Part shown: positions 15,159 through 23,732 of the stretch, piece after piece | Position numbering within the stretch: the stretch's first letter is position 1 | Layout of the letters: every line of letters starts with the position of its first letter | Assembly: GCA_020854105.1 (NCBI GenBank) | Contig: JADZGB010000013.1 | Coordinates: 1 to 33,623, forward strand | Direction: 5' to 3' | DNA: 33,623 bases | Origin: Burkholderiales bacterium | Lineage (GTDB): Bacteria > Pseudomonadota > Gammaproteobacteria > Burkholderiales > SHXO01 | The notes under the pieces: model-generated | What the model saw: only the letters and a program-made list of their open reading frames with translations | Database searches by the model: none | What the model was told of the DNA's origin: nothing | Translations under genes and position numbers: made by a program

Positions 15159-17759
15159 ATGCGCCTGCTCAAGTATGTACTGCTCGCGGTTGCAGCCGTC
15201 GTCGTACTGCTGATCGTCGCCGCAGCGATTCTCGCGGCAACCTTCGATCCCAACGACTACCGTCCCCGCATCGTCGAGCTGGTGAAGGAGCGCACCGGGC
15301 GGGACATCGCCATCGGCGACATCGGCCTGAAGCTCTTTCCCAAGGTCGGGGCGCGGCTGGAGAAGGTATCCCTGGCAGAGCGCGACGGGAGCGGCGAGTT
15401 CGCCGGTGTGGACGCCGCAGAGGTCTACGTCGCTCTGCTGCCGCTTTTGTCACGCGACGTGGTGGTGGACCAGGTCCGCATCCAGGGCGTGCGCGCGAAG
15501 CTGCTCAAGCGCGCGGACGGCAGCACCAACTTCGACGATCTCCTGCGGCCGGGTGAGCCGTCGGCGGAGCCGTCCGAGCCCACGCAGCCGGGAAGGCCGA
15601 TCCACTTCGACGTCCAGGGCATCCACGTCTCGGATGCGCAGGTGAGCTGGCAGGACGCGACCACCGGCAACGACGTGACCGTCAACCTGAGCGAACTGCG
15701 GACCGGGCGCGTCGTGGAGAAGCAGCCGGTGGACGTGCATCTGGCTGCGGCCGTGCAGGGTGCCCAGCCCAGGCTCGACGCACGCACTCGGGTCGACGGC
15801 ACGCTGGACTTCGATCTGCAGACGCAGCGCTTCCGGTTCGCCGGCATGGAGACGACGCTCGAGGGCAGCGCCCTGGATTTCACCGATATCGCCGTATCCG
15901 TCAAGGGAGACATCGAGTCGATGGGCGACACCGGGCGCGTGGCGGTCTCTGGCTTGCACCTGCAGGGCAAGGCACGGCGCGGCGGCGACGCCTACAGCGT
16001 CGAGCTGACTGCGCCGGCGGTCGAATCCTCGCCGCAGGCGCTGCAGGTGGAGCAGCTGAAGCTGTCGGCGAGCGGCACGATCGCCGGCATGCAGCTCGAT
16101 TCGAGCACCGTTCAGGCGCCGGGGCTGCGCCTGAATCTTGCCGACAGCCGTGTGCTGATCGACGGTCTGACCGTGACTGCGCAGGGCCGCATCGAGGACG
16201 ACGCCGTGCGCCTTGATCTGCGCGCACCCAGACTCGACCTCACGCCCGAGCAGGCAAGCGGCGAGTCCGCGGAGATCACGGCGACGCTGAAGGGCCCGCG
16301 GCGCAACGGCGACGTGAACCTGAGACTGGCCGGCGTGCAGGGGAACGCGAAGGCCCTGCGCGTCGCGGCCCTCTCGCTCGCGGTCGACCTGCGCCAGCAG
16401 GACGACGCGATCAAGGGCGAGCTGAGCACGCCAGTCGCTGGCAACCTCGAGTCGAAGGTGTTCGAACTGGAGAAGCTCGCGGGACGGTTCACGGTCACGA
16501 GTCCCGCCATGCCGCAGAAGACGGTGCAGGTGCCGATAGACGGCTCGGCGCGCGCCGACCTCGGCAAGGAGCGGGTATCCATGGATCTCGTGACGCGCTT
16601 CGACGAGAGCAACATCAAGGCGAAGGCTGGCATGACCGGCTTCGGCAAGCCGGCGTACGACTTCGACGTCGCCATCGATGCGCTGAACGTGGATCGCTAC
16701 CTGCCCCCCGAGCCTTCACCCGCGGCAGGCAAACAGCCGCAGGCGGGCGCTGGCAGCGCAGCGAAACAGCCGGGCGCGGCGAAGGAAGATCCGATCGACC
16801 TGTCGGCACTGAAGCCGCTCGACCTGAGAGGCACGCTGCGAGTGGGCCGGCTGCAGGCGAGCAAGGTCAAGGCAGTCAACGTGCGGGTGGACGTGCGCGC
16901 GAAGGACGGCAGGCTCAGCGTCGATCCGCTGGGTGCGAATCTGTACCAGGGCAGTGTGAAGGGGTCCGCGACCATCGATGCGAACGCAAACCGCTTCGCG
17001 ATCCGGCAGACCCTGAGCGGCGTGCAGATCGGACCGCTGCTGCGCGATGCGGCCGACAAGAACGTGCTCGAGGGCAGAGGCACGGTGGTGCTCGATCTCG
17101 TCACGCATGGCGCCCGGGTCGACGATCTCAAGCGCGCTCTGAATGGAACGGCCCGTATCGAACTGCGTGACGGCGCAGTCAAGGGCGTCGACCTCGCAGG
17201 TGCCGTGCGGCGGGTGAAGTCCCTGTTCAATGCTGGCGACGTGGAGGGCAGCGGCAGCGCGAAGGATAAGACCGACTTCTCCGAACTCACCGCCAGCTTC
17301 GTCGTTCGCAACGGGGTCGCGCACAACGAGGATCTGGATCTCAAGTCGCCCTTCCTGCGCGTGACCGGCAGCGGCGACGTGAACATCCCCCAGAACGCGA
17401 TGAACTACGTGGTGAAGACCTCGGTGGTCGCGAGCATGACCGGACAGGGCGGCGCGGATCGCCCCGAGCTCAAGGGCTTGACCGTGCCGGTGCGTGTGAG
17501 CGGCCCGTTCGACGCCCTGAAGTACGAGGTCGAGTTCAGCCAGATGGTCCGCGGCGCGACCAAGGAGCGACTCGACGCGGCGAAGCAGGCGGGGCGCGAG
17601 GCGGTCGAGGGGGCCGCGCGCGAGAAGCTGCAGGAACTGCTGGGCGGGAAACAGGAGCAGAAGCCGGACGATGCCGCGGGCGGTGAACAGACGCAGCAGG
17701 CCGCACCGAAGCGGCCGCAGGATCAGCTCAAGGATACGTTGAGGGGGTTGCTGCGGTAA
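15159..17759 (+). CDS. AsmA family protein (envelope lipid transport/assembly)
   Basis: The protein has 866 residues. Residues 1-26 form an N-terminal membrane anchor (MRLLKYVLLAVAAVVVLLIV), followed by the conserved FDPNDYRPRIVELVKERTGRDIAI start of the AsmA domain and a long periplasmic region of beta-rich repeats. The C-terminal AsmA domain (residues about 600-800) has DGAVKGVDLAGAVR and DLDLKSPFLRVTGSGDVNIP, which are typical. AsmA-like proteins bridge inner and outer membranes and move phospholipids. Residues 520-545 are a low-complexity alanine/proline linker, and the last 40 residues are charged and glutamine-rich. AACGGATCAG upstream of the ATG is an acceptable ribosome-binding site. 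No defect is seen. Confidence 0.92.
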   Translation: MRLLKYVLLAVAAVVVLLIVAAAILAATFDPNDYRPRIVELVKERTGRDIAIGDIGLKLFPKVGARLEKVSLAERDGSGEFAGVDAAEVYVALLPLLSRDVVVDQVRIQGVRAKLLKRADGSTNFDDLLRPGEPSAEPSEPTQPGRPIHFDVQGIHVSDAQVSWQDATTGNDVTVNLSELRTGRVVEKQPVDVHLAAAVQGAQPRLDARTRVDGTLDFDLQTQRFRFAGMETTLEGSALDFTDIAVSVKGDIESMGDTGRVAVSGLHLQGKARRGGDAYSVELTAPAVESSPQALQVEQLKLSASGTIAGMQLDSSTVQAPGLRLNLADSRVLIDGLTVTAQGRIEDDAVRLDLRAPRLDLTPEQASGESAEITATLKGPRRNGDVNLRLAGVQGNAKALRVAALSLAVDLRQQDDAIKGELSTPVAGNLESKVFELEKLAGRFTVTSPAMPQKTVQVPIDGSARADLGKERVSMDLVTRFDESNIKAKAGMTGFGKPAYDFDVAIDALNVDRYLPPEPSPAAGKQPQAGAGSAAKQPGAAKEDPIDLSALKPLDLRGTLRVGRLQASKVKAVNVRVDVRAKDGRLSVDPLGANLYQGSVKGSATIDANANRFAIRQTLSGVQIGPLLRDAADKNVLEGRGTVVLDLVTHGARVDDLKRALNGTARIELRDGAVKGVDLAGAVRRVKSLFNAGDVEGSGSAKDKTDFSELTASFVVRNGVAHNEDLDLKSPFLRVTGSGDVNIPQNAMNYVVKTSVVASMTGQGGADRPELKGLTVPVRVSGPFDALKYEVEFSQMVRGATKERLDAAKQAGREAVEGAAREKLQELLGGKQEQKPDDAAGGEQTQQAAPKRPQDQLKDTLRGLLR

Positions 17760-17775
17760 GGTGCGGCGCGCGAGT

Positions 17776-17806
17776 GGCGGCGCGACGACAATCCGGTCGC
17801 GCCGCC
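17776..17806. terminator. Strong hairpin between convergent AsmA and encapsulin genes
   Basis: GGCGGCGCGAC (17776-17786) pairs perfectly with GTCGCGCCGCC (17796-17806) around a 9-base loop. Its place between two convergent genes fits a bidirectional terminator, but there is no T-run on either side, so termination is inferred. Confidence 0.4.
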
Positions 17807-17880
17807 GACGTTCGGGTTCGGGGCGGGATGCGGCGGGCCGGCGTCGACGATCACAGCCGCTCCTGTCCGGCGCAGCAGGC

Positions 17881-18690
17881 TCAGCTGGACACGTACGCGA
17901 GCGGCACCGCCGCTTCCGCGGCGAGCACGCGGAACGTCATGCTTTCCTGCAGGTAGAGCCGCACTGTGTGCGGCGTGTGATCGAGGTAGCCGATCGAGAA
18001 ATCCTGCCCGACGGTGAGCTCGAAGTCGCCTCCGCGCAGGCTCAGCAGCACCGCGCCGTCCACCGCGGGCGCCGGGACGATCGGGCCATCGAGCAGGCGC
18101 CGCAACTGCTCCAGCGCCGGGAAGCCCCCCAGCATGGTCTTGCTCAGCCCGGTGAAGCAGCGCGGTCCGAGCGCGATGGCGTACGGGCCGCCGATGCCGC
18201 CGACGCGCAGCTTGTGCAGAGCTTCGGCGACGGAGCCGAGGTACGCGCCATAATCCTCGGTGATCGAGCATCTGCTCTTCGCCGAGGCATCCACGATGCC
18301 GCTGATCCCGGCCTCGGCATAGCCATGGAACACCGCACGGTCCTCGGCAAGGGCCGCGGCGCGGGCTGCCTCGCGTACCGGATCGAGGCCGACGTCCTTC
18401 GCGCCACGCGTCACCGCTTCCAGTTCCTCGCGGGAAAGTTCGAACGGCACGCGCAGTTCGACGAGTGGCTGCATCCTGCGCAGCCGCGCTTCGACGCCGG
18501 GCTGCGGCGCATGCTCGAGCGAGCGGGTGCGGCCCAGGTTTACCGCGCCGGCGTCCCAGCCGAGCGGCCCGTTGAAGTCCACGAGCTTGCGTGCCGCAAG
18601 CATCGTCTCGAGGGTGCGCCTGGCCTCTGTCTCGATCTCCTGCCAGGCAGCGCCCGAGACTGGCGCGAGTTCCCGCAACAGGTCGTTCAT
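17881..18690 (-). CDS. Family 1 encapsulin shell protein
   Basis: This 269-residue protein self-assembles into an icosahedral protein compartment (HK97 fold). The N-terminus MNDLLRELAPVSGAAWQEIE, the segments ARKLVDFNGPLGW, FELSREELEAV and GPYAIALGP, and the C-terminal TVRLYLQESMTFRV are characteristic of the encapsulin (linocin/CFP29) family; length is normal. Its ATG overlaps the stop of the encapsulated ferritin gene by four bases (ATGA), so the two are translationally coupled and made from one transcript. The cargo next door carries a targeting peptide, so the shell is expected to hold iron-oxidising ferritin and mineralise iron inside. No peptidase signature is seen. The sequence cannot tell T=1 from larger cages. 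Confidence 0.95.
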   Translation of the reverse strand: MNDLLRELAPVSGAAWQEIETEARRTLETMLAARKLVDFNGPLGWDAGAVNLGRTRSLEHAPQPGVEARLRRMQPLVELRVPFELSREELEAVTRGAKDVGLDPVREAARAAALAEDRAVFHGYAEAGISGIVDASAKSRCSITEDYGAYLGSVAEALHKLRVGGIGGPYAIALGPRCFTGLSKTMLGGFPALEQLRRLLDGPIVPAPAVDGAVLLSLRGGDFELTVGQDFSIGYLDHTPHTVRLYLQESMTFRVLAAEAAVPLAYVSS

Positions 18691-19073
18691 CGCCTGCCTC
18701 CTTCGCGCAGGCTGCCGATGCCCAGCGAGCCGTCGCTCTGCCTGCCGCCGGGCTCTTCCTGTGTCGCTTCAGCCGCAGCCTCCACCTCGAGCACCGGCCT
18801 GTCGGTGAAGAGATAGGTACGCAGCTGCTGCTCCCAGGCCGGGTCGCGCCGGCGCAGCCACTCGAGCACCATGGCAGCATGCTCCTTCTCCTCGTCGCGG
18901 TTGTGCGCGAGAAGCGCCTTCAACTCCTCGTCCTGCGCGGCTTCGACCCGCTGGTCGTACCAGTCCACCGCTTCCAGCTCTTCCATCAGCGAGACGATGG
19001 CACGGTGCCGATCGATCGTTTCGGGCTTCAGTACCTCCGCACTCTCGTGCAGTGTTGCGCTCGACGCTCCCAT
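18687..19073 (-). CDS. Encapsulated ferritin-like protein (EncFtn) with targeting peptide
   Basis: This 128-residue ferroxidase is packed into the encapsulin. EELEAVDWYDQR and HNRDEEKEHA carry the ferroxidase residues: with the start at 19073, E32, E62 and H65 fall at exactly the positions of the Rhodospirillum rubrum EncFtn, with W38 and Y39 nearby. That start also has GAGGAG a few bases upstream, so it is preferred over the in-frame ATG at 19097, which adds eight residues. The C-terminus SDGSLGIGSLREGG is the classic encapsulation peptide. Like the family, it has only two helices per subunit and must form an annular oligomer to build the ferroxidase centre. The role is iron oxidation and storage, and protection from iron-driven oxidative damage. 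Confidence 0.95.
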   Translation of the reverse strand: MGASSATLHESAEVLKPETIDRHRAIVSLMEELEAVDWYDQRVEAAQDEELKALLAHNRDEEKEHAAMVLEWLRRRDPAWEQQLRTYLFTDRPVLEVEAAAEATQEEPGGRQSDGSLGIGSLREGGRR

Positions 19074-19234
19074 TGGCGACTCCTCAGGCTCGGACATTGC
19101 GGAGCACGATCGCGCGGCGAGAGCCCATGTGTCGGGCGTGGCCGGCGGCTCGTGGCATGGTGTTGTACCAGGAAGATGATCTCACGGTTGAAGGCGGGCA
19201 GCAGTACCGTCGGCCGGCACCGCAGCATCGAAAC

Positions 19235-19263
19235 CGTCGTCGCCCGGCGAAAACCGGGGTCTA
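19235..19263 (+). repeat. Copy of the dispersed repeat downstream of the GH13 gene
   Basis: CGTCGTCGCCCGGCGAAAACCGGGGTCTA contains the CCGGCGAAA core and a CCCGG/CCGGG stem with a 6-base loop. It lies just after the stop of the disrupted GH13 gene and upstream of the encapsulin operon. Confidence 0.55.
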
Positions 19264-19268
19264 ATGCC

Positions 19269-21206
19269 TCAGGCCCGCATCAGCACGAGAACCGCGTTGG
19301 CCGGCACGACCAGAGCCGCGGACTGAGCGAAGCCCTGCCCGGACCGACACGTCGTGACTATGAGCCCGCCATTCCCCGCCACCCGGGGATTGACCCAGTG
19401 GTCGTAGACATCGGTGTTGAACAATTCGCGCCAGGCACCGGCTCGCGGCAAACCAATACGATAATCGTAGTGAGTGCGATCGCGCAGCGAAGCGACCACC
19501 ACCACGTCCGCGCCGATGCCTTCGACCCAGCGATGGAACGCGATGACGCGACCGGGCAGGTCCACGTGGAAGACACGCGTTTTCCCGTATCGAAGCGCCT
19601 CCGAAGAGCGGCGCAATCCCACGAGATCGCGCACGCAGCGATGCATATCTATCATCGTTTGCTCACCGCGCGACGACCCGTCCCACCAGATCAGCGTGTT
19701 CGGATGGTGCGCCGGATCGTCGCTCCAGTTCTTGTCCTCCAGGATCTCCTGGCCCATGAACAGCATCGGCATGCCGGGCGACGTGAGCACCAGCGCCGCC
19801 CCGACGCGCGATCGGCTGCGCGCGTACCAGGAGCGCGAGTTCGAGGAGTCCGCCAGCCTCGCGACCCTGGGCTCGCGATCGCGATAGATTTCGTCGTGAC
19901 TCTCGAGACAGTTCACGGCTCGCCAGCCATCGCGAAAGCCCGGATTCACGATTTCGCGGGCGACCCAGTCGAGGTCGACGAACGCGTTCTCTCCGCCTGA
20001 GGCGGACGCGATTGCCGCGCGCACGGACTCGCGAAAACCATCGTTCCATGCCACGTCGAATCCCGCCCCGCCGATCGACGGGCTCTCCGTGACGAACGGA
20101 TTGCGCGGCCAGTACTCCGCGGCCTGGCAGACCGCGGCGTTGGTGTTTCGAACGGTTTCCGTGCAGTGCTGCAGGAACATCTAGCCCGCACCGCGAGATT
20201 CGGTATCGATGACGCTGGTCTGGTCGTAGCGTAAGCCATCGACGCGATACTCGCGAACGAAGAAGTCCGCGTTGTCGACGAGGAACTGGCGCACCTGCGC
20301 GTTCCAGAACGCGAACACCGGGCCGGTGTGATCGCGGTCCATGAAGTACAGGCTGTTGTTCGGATCCGTTCCCGCCGCGCGGTCGAAGAAGTAGAGGCTA
20401 TCGCTGATGTCGCGCACTTGGTAGCCGGCGTGGTTGTACACCACGTCCAGCATCACCGCGATACCATTTAGGTGGCATGGATCGACCAGCAGCTTGAGCT
20501 GATTGATCGGAACCTCGATCTCCGCACGCGTCGTCAGCGCGGCGCCAACACGCGCCAGCTCGCCGTTCACCATTTGCAGGTGTGCGTGTGCGGCCGGGCC
20601 CTCCAGCGTGTAGTCCATCTCGGGCGAGAAGAGGTCCGAGCCATCGTAACCGAGGCTGCGCGGAGAGGCGAACTCGACGATGGGCAGCAGCTGGAGCGCC
20701 GTGACACCCAGATCGCGCAGGTATCCCGGACGTGCGATCGTGTCCAGAAACGTTCCGGGGTGGCGGGAGGGATCGGTACCGCCGAACGTGCCGACGTGAA
20801 GCTGGTAAAGAACGAGATCGCTGTACGGGGGAGGCCGCCAGACTGTCGCGCGCCAGCGATAGGTGTTGGGATCGCGCACCACGCAATTGCTGGCCGGGTA
20901 TGGCGGGCTCGAGGAGAGTTCGCGCGCGTACGGATCCCGCTTGAAGCCGGAAGATCCCTGCCCCACCACCCAGAGCTTGTACTGATCGCCTTCGCGCACA
21001 CCGCGGTGGAACCCGCTCCAGTATCCGCGACCGTCTGGTGTCAATCGATGATCCGACCGCGCGCTCCAGACCTGTTCATCCGCGAAGCTGCCGGCGAGAT
21101 ACACGTCCTGCGCGCGCGGTGCCCACACACGGAATGTCGCGCCGTCCGCCACCAGCATCGATCCCATCGGGGTGTGAGGCGAGATGTGGCTCATCGTGAT
21201 AGGCAT
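19269..21206 (-). pseudogene. Glucan branching-type GH13 enzyme gene broken by one in-frame TAG
   Basis: One reading frame of 645 codons encodes an N-terminal CBM48-like domain (GATFRVWAPRAQDVYLAGSF) and a GH13 catalytic barrel of the 1,4-alpha-glucan branching enzyme type (YQLHVGTF, LQLLPIVEFA, LDVVYNHAG). Codon 342 (20181-20183) is TAG, where relatives have tryptophan (TGG). Nothing is shifted: the frame continues at the next codon. The stop separates nucleophile D328 (VDGLRYD) from general acid E364 (AAEYWP) and D438 (ESHDEI), so neither half could be active alone. The start at 21206 has TGGAG seven bases upstream. It may be a recent pseudogene or a sequencing error; amber read-through is less likely. 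A 303-codon frame from the ATG just after the stop is not considered a separate gene. Confidence 0.8.
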
Positions 21207-21821
21207 GTTCGCTCCAGTGCGAGCCGGATCGGGCGTAGCCGACAACGTGAAACGACCCACGGACGCGGCGCCGCCTGGGGCGAGGAAGACAATCGCGCGG
21301 TCGTGCGCGTTTTCGATCCGGACGGAAAGAACCTTCGCAGCTACGCCACGGGAATACGCGACTGTTCGAGGTTCGCGATGCAGCCTGGCACGGACCCACC
21401 TTACCTCTCTGCCAGGTAGGTGCTCCAACACTTGCCTGGAGGGCCACCCCCAGGCCGTGAACGTTCGATCTCTCGCGCGAGGCGAGCGACAGACGATCAT
21501 CGCACGACCGTCGGGCACGCACGTCGGCGACAGGCGCCGCTGATGTCCGCCCGGCATACCGCGCTCCGTCGACGTTCGTCCAGCCATGGCGATTGTCGGG
21601 TCGTTTTGATCAAGCGTAAGCTCGACCCTGCACGCCGCACAGCCCGATACCCCACGACATCCGCAGGATGCTGCCGAAGCCGGTAAGTCGCCGTGGTCGT
21701 GGCGATCACGCTTTTTCAGGTGATGAGTCGTTCGGGCGGGATCGCGGTGCCTGCGCTCGGGATGAGCGCCGTGGCGGAACCAAGCTCTATCTGGTGAATC
21801 TGCATCTCGACGCGACGGACC
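21207..21821. other. Gene-poor region between patatin and GH13 genes
   Basis: These about 615 bases contain no convincing intact gene; several frames are open on both strands but none has a recognisable product with a ribosome-binding site. The first 200 bases contain a possible sugar-dehydrogenase remnant on the plus strand. The rest shows nothing I can name. Together with the neighbouring broken genes this looks like a decaying stretch. Confidence 0.5.
21275..21419 (+). pseudogene. Possible remnant of a PQQ-type sugar (sorbosone/glucose) dehydrogenase
   Basis: One plus-strand frame reads ...EEDNRAVVRVFDPDGKNL, then RSYATGIRDCSRFAMQPGTD. This resembles the 'DPDG..LR.YATGIRNC.GLA.QPGTG' blade of soluble PQQ-dependent glucose/sorbosone dehydrogenases. 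About 48 residues are recognisable; no upstream or downstream blades or start were found, and the frame ends soon after. It overlaps the upstream region of the minus-strand GH13 gene. The similarity is from memory of the family, so confidence is low. Confidence 0.35.
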
Positions 21822-22814
21822 TCACGCGCCGAGAATTTCTCCCAGGAAAGGCAGCGCGAGCTCTGCAGCGCGCCGTCCTTCCTCGATGGCGACATCCGAG
21901 CGGTGAAAGTCCATCAAGGCGAAAGTTGCCAATCGCGGCCGAATCATGACGTCCGCGGGCTCGCCGGAGAGGCGGCTGCGGGTGACGCGCAACTGCATGA
22001 TGTTGAGGCTGATGCCGAGAACGTCGAGGACGCTCGGCAACGCGGTCGCTTCCACCGGCCCGCTGCGCAGCTGGCCGAGCGAGAACGGGAGCTTGTCCAG
22101 GAGCGACGTAAGTGCGCTCGTCGAGGCCTCGTCGTCCGATGTCGTCTTCGGTGCCGCGACCGCGTGATGGCTCAGCAGATCCCAGTTGAGATCCACGGCG
22201 ATGACGATGTCCGCGCCCATCGCGCGGCACAGCGAGACCGGTACTGGGTTCACCAGACCGCCGTCGACCAACAGCCGGCCTTCGCGTCGCTTGGGTGTGA
22301 ACAGGCCGGGCAAGGCCATCGACGCGCGCGCCGCGTCCATCACCGAGCCTTCGCGCAGCCAGACCTCGCGCCCGGTCAAGAGCTCGGTCGCGACCGCACC
22401 GTAAGCCTTCCCGAGGGCAGAGATGTCCTTGTCGTCGAAGTGCGAACGGAAGAAGTCGAGCAACCGCGTACCCTCGATCAGGCCGCCGCTGGCGAGCGTC
22501 AGGTCGAGCAACCCGACGACGGATTGCCAGGTGAGCGTTCTCACCCAGGCTTCCAGCCGATCGAGTTGGCCGTCGGCGTACGCCGCACCCACCACGGCGC
22601 CGATCGAGGTCCCGCAGACGATGTCAGGCGCAATGCCCGCCTGCTCCAGCGTGCGGATGACCCCGATGTGCGACCAACCGCGGGCCGAGCCGCTGCCGAG
22701 GGCGAGACCGATACGGGTTTTCGCACGGTTCAATTGCGCAGGATTCCGCTTCGTCAGTCGTGCGATTGTACGGTACGACGAAAGACGAGTGCGATCGGTC
22801 GATCCAACTGGCAT
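21822..22814 (-). CDS. Patatin-like phospholipase (RssA type)
   Basis: This 330-residue serine lipid hydrolase of the patatin family has the oxyanion glycine loop (LALGSGSARGWSHIGVI), the nucleophile motif GTSIG with S70, and the catalytic aspartate in LLVDGGLVNPVP. The dyad is therefore complete. The first 30 residues are basic and variable and the start at 22814 is uncertain, as no clear ribosome-binding site precedes it; family alignment begins near residue 33. No signal peptide is seen, so it is probably cytoplasmic. Its downstream neighbour on the same strand is the broken GH13 gene, and a cardiolipin synthase remnant lies upstream. The substrate is unknown. Confidence 0.87.
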   Translation of the reverse strand: MPVGSTDRTRLSSYRTIARLTKRNPAQLNRAKTRIGLALGSGSARGWSHIGVIRTLEQAGIAPDIVCGTSIGAVVGAAYADGQLDRLEAWVRTLTWQSVVGLLDLTLASGGLIEGTRLLDFFRSHFDDKDISALGKAYGAVATELLTGREVWLREGSVMDAARASMALPGLFTPKRREGRLLVDGGLVNPVPVSLCRAMGADIVIAVDLNWDLLSHHAVAAPKTTSDDEASTSALTSLLDKLPFSLGQLRSGPVEATALPSVLDVLGISLNIMQLRVTRSRLSGEPADVMIRPRLATFALMDFHRSDVAIEEGRRAAELALPFLGEILGA

Positions 22815-22921
22815 CAGGCAAGGAGTCAGGGCGCCTGGCTCACCGAGTCCGGCGATACTGGGCCGGGTGCCAGGGTGATCGCGATGGCGGGCTGTCGCGC
22901 ACTCCCGCTTCGCCCTCGGGT

Positions 22922-22938
22922 ACGCTGAAGCTCAGCGT
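22922..22938. repeat. Small perfect hairpin ACGCTGA-AGC-TCAGCGT
   Basis: A 7-bp stem with a 3-base loop in the gap between the patatin gene and the cardiolipin synthase remnant. It could be a weak terminator or attenuator; no T-run follows. Confidence 0.35.
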
Positions 22939-22989
22939 TGCCGCCGATGACGCTCGACCGGATGCCAACATGCCAAGTAGCGTGCTTGC

Positions 22990-23170
22990 ATGATCTCCCA
23001 TGGCCGTTACCTCGCCGTTCTCGCCGCGCTGTTCGCCGCGGTGTGGCTCGCGCGCGCGATCGATCCCACCGGAAGAGCACGGTCATCGACGGCACGATCG
23101 GCTATACCGGCGGGATGAACATCGGACAAGAGCATCTCGACGGCAGCGAGCGCTTCGATGCGCAGCCTGT
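22990..23170 (+). pseudogene. Remnant of a cardiolipin synthase (phospholipase D superfamily)
   Basis: From the ATG at 22990 one frame reads MISHGRYLAVLAALFAAVWL, a membrane-anchored start like that of cardiolipin synthases. After about 26 codons the match shifts to another frame, which reads DRSHRKSTVIDGTIGYTGGM followed by NIGQEHLDGSE. HxKxxxxD (HRKSTVID) is the first HKD motif of the phospholipase D superfamily, followed by the typical GYTGGMNIG. The start of the gene is therefore fused to the HKD region by a deletion and frame change near 23060-23075. The second HKD motif is absent. It cannot encode an active enzyme. Confidence 0.65.
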
Positions 23171-23305
23171 GGTCGGACATTTTCGTCGGCCTGACCATCG
23201 CGGTGCGGTTCCGTACCGCGCGGGGCAGGTGATCCGCGAGGCGGCTAGACCCGTGGGAGCCGCGCCCTGATGCAGCGCGGCTCCCGACGTGGTCGCCCTC
23301 CGGTA

Positions 23306-23620
23306 CTACTTCTTCCGATGCATGCCCCGCATGTCCTTGCAGTTGTCCGCATCCGGCACCATGCCCATCATCATGTCGGCGTTGCACATGTCGCGCATCT
23401 GCTCGCGCATGTGCTTGTGATGCTCGCGCATCACGCGATGGCGTTCCTGCGGGTCTTTGCTGGCCCGCATTCTGTCCATCTCCTTCTGCATGGTCTGCAT
23501 ACGCTCGTGCATGCGCTGCATGATTTCCTGCTGATCCTTGTCGTTGGCCGGCTGCTGAGCCAGCGCTCCACCGCCCAGGGCGATCAGCAGCCCTGCCACT
23601 GCCAGTTGCGAGATCTTCAT
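23306..23620 (-). CDS. Small exported Met/His-rich protein
   Basis: The protein has 104 residues. The ATG at 23620 has a strong GGAGGAGAT just upstream; the longer frame to 23692 is rejected. Residues 1-22 are a Sec signal peptide (MKISQLAVAGLLIALGGGAL, then AQQ), predicting a periplasmic protein. The mature part is helical, highly charged and unusually rich in methionine and histidine (QRMHERMQTMQKEMDRM, REHHKHMREQMRDM, NADMMMGM, MRGMHRKK), with two cysteines near the C-terminus. Such composition suits soft-metal (copper or silver) binding in the periplasm, but no family is certain. The next gene upstream, on the same strand, resembles proteins from copper gene clusters. Function is inferred. 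Confidence 0.8.
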   Translation of the reverse strand: MKISQLAVAGLLIALGGGALAQQPANDKDQQEIMQRMHERMQTMQKEMDRMRASKDPQERHRVMREHHKHMREQMRDMCNADMMMGMVPDADNCKDMRGMHRKK

Positions 23621-23732
23621 ATCTCCTCCTCGTGAGAAAAAGGTACTCCTTACCATGGCCGGAAACGCCTGATTCCCGGGCGCGGCGAGCAAGATGGAAC
23701 CGTGCTGCGGCCACGGCAGGATGGCCTTGGCG

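Noticed and set aside
20181-20183. Pyrrolysine at the TAG codon of the GH13 gene
   Set aside because: No Pyl machinery is seen, the enzyme family has Trp here, and Pyl is not expected in betaproteobacteria; a mutation or sequencing error is simpler.
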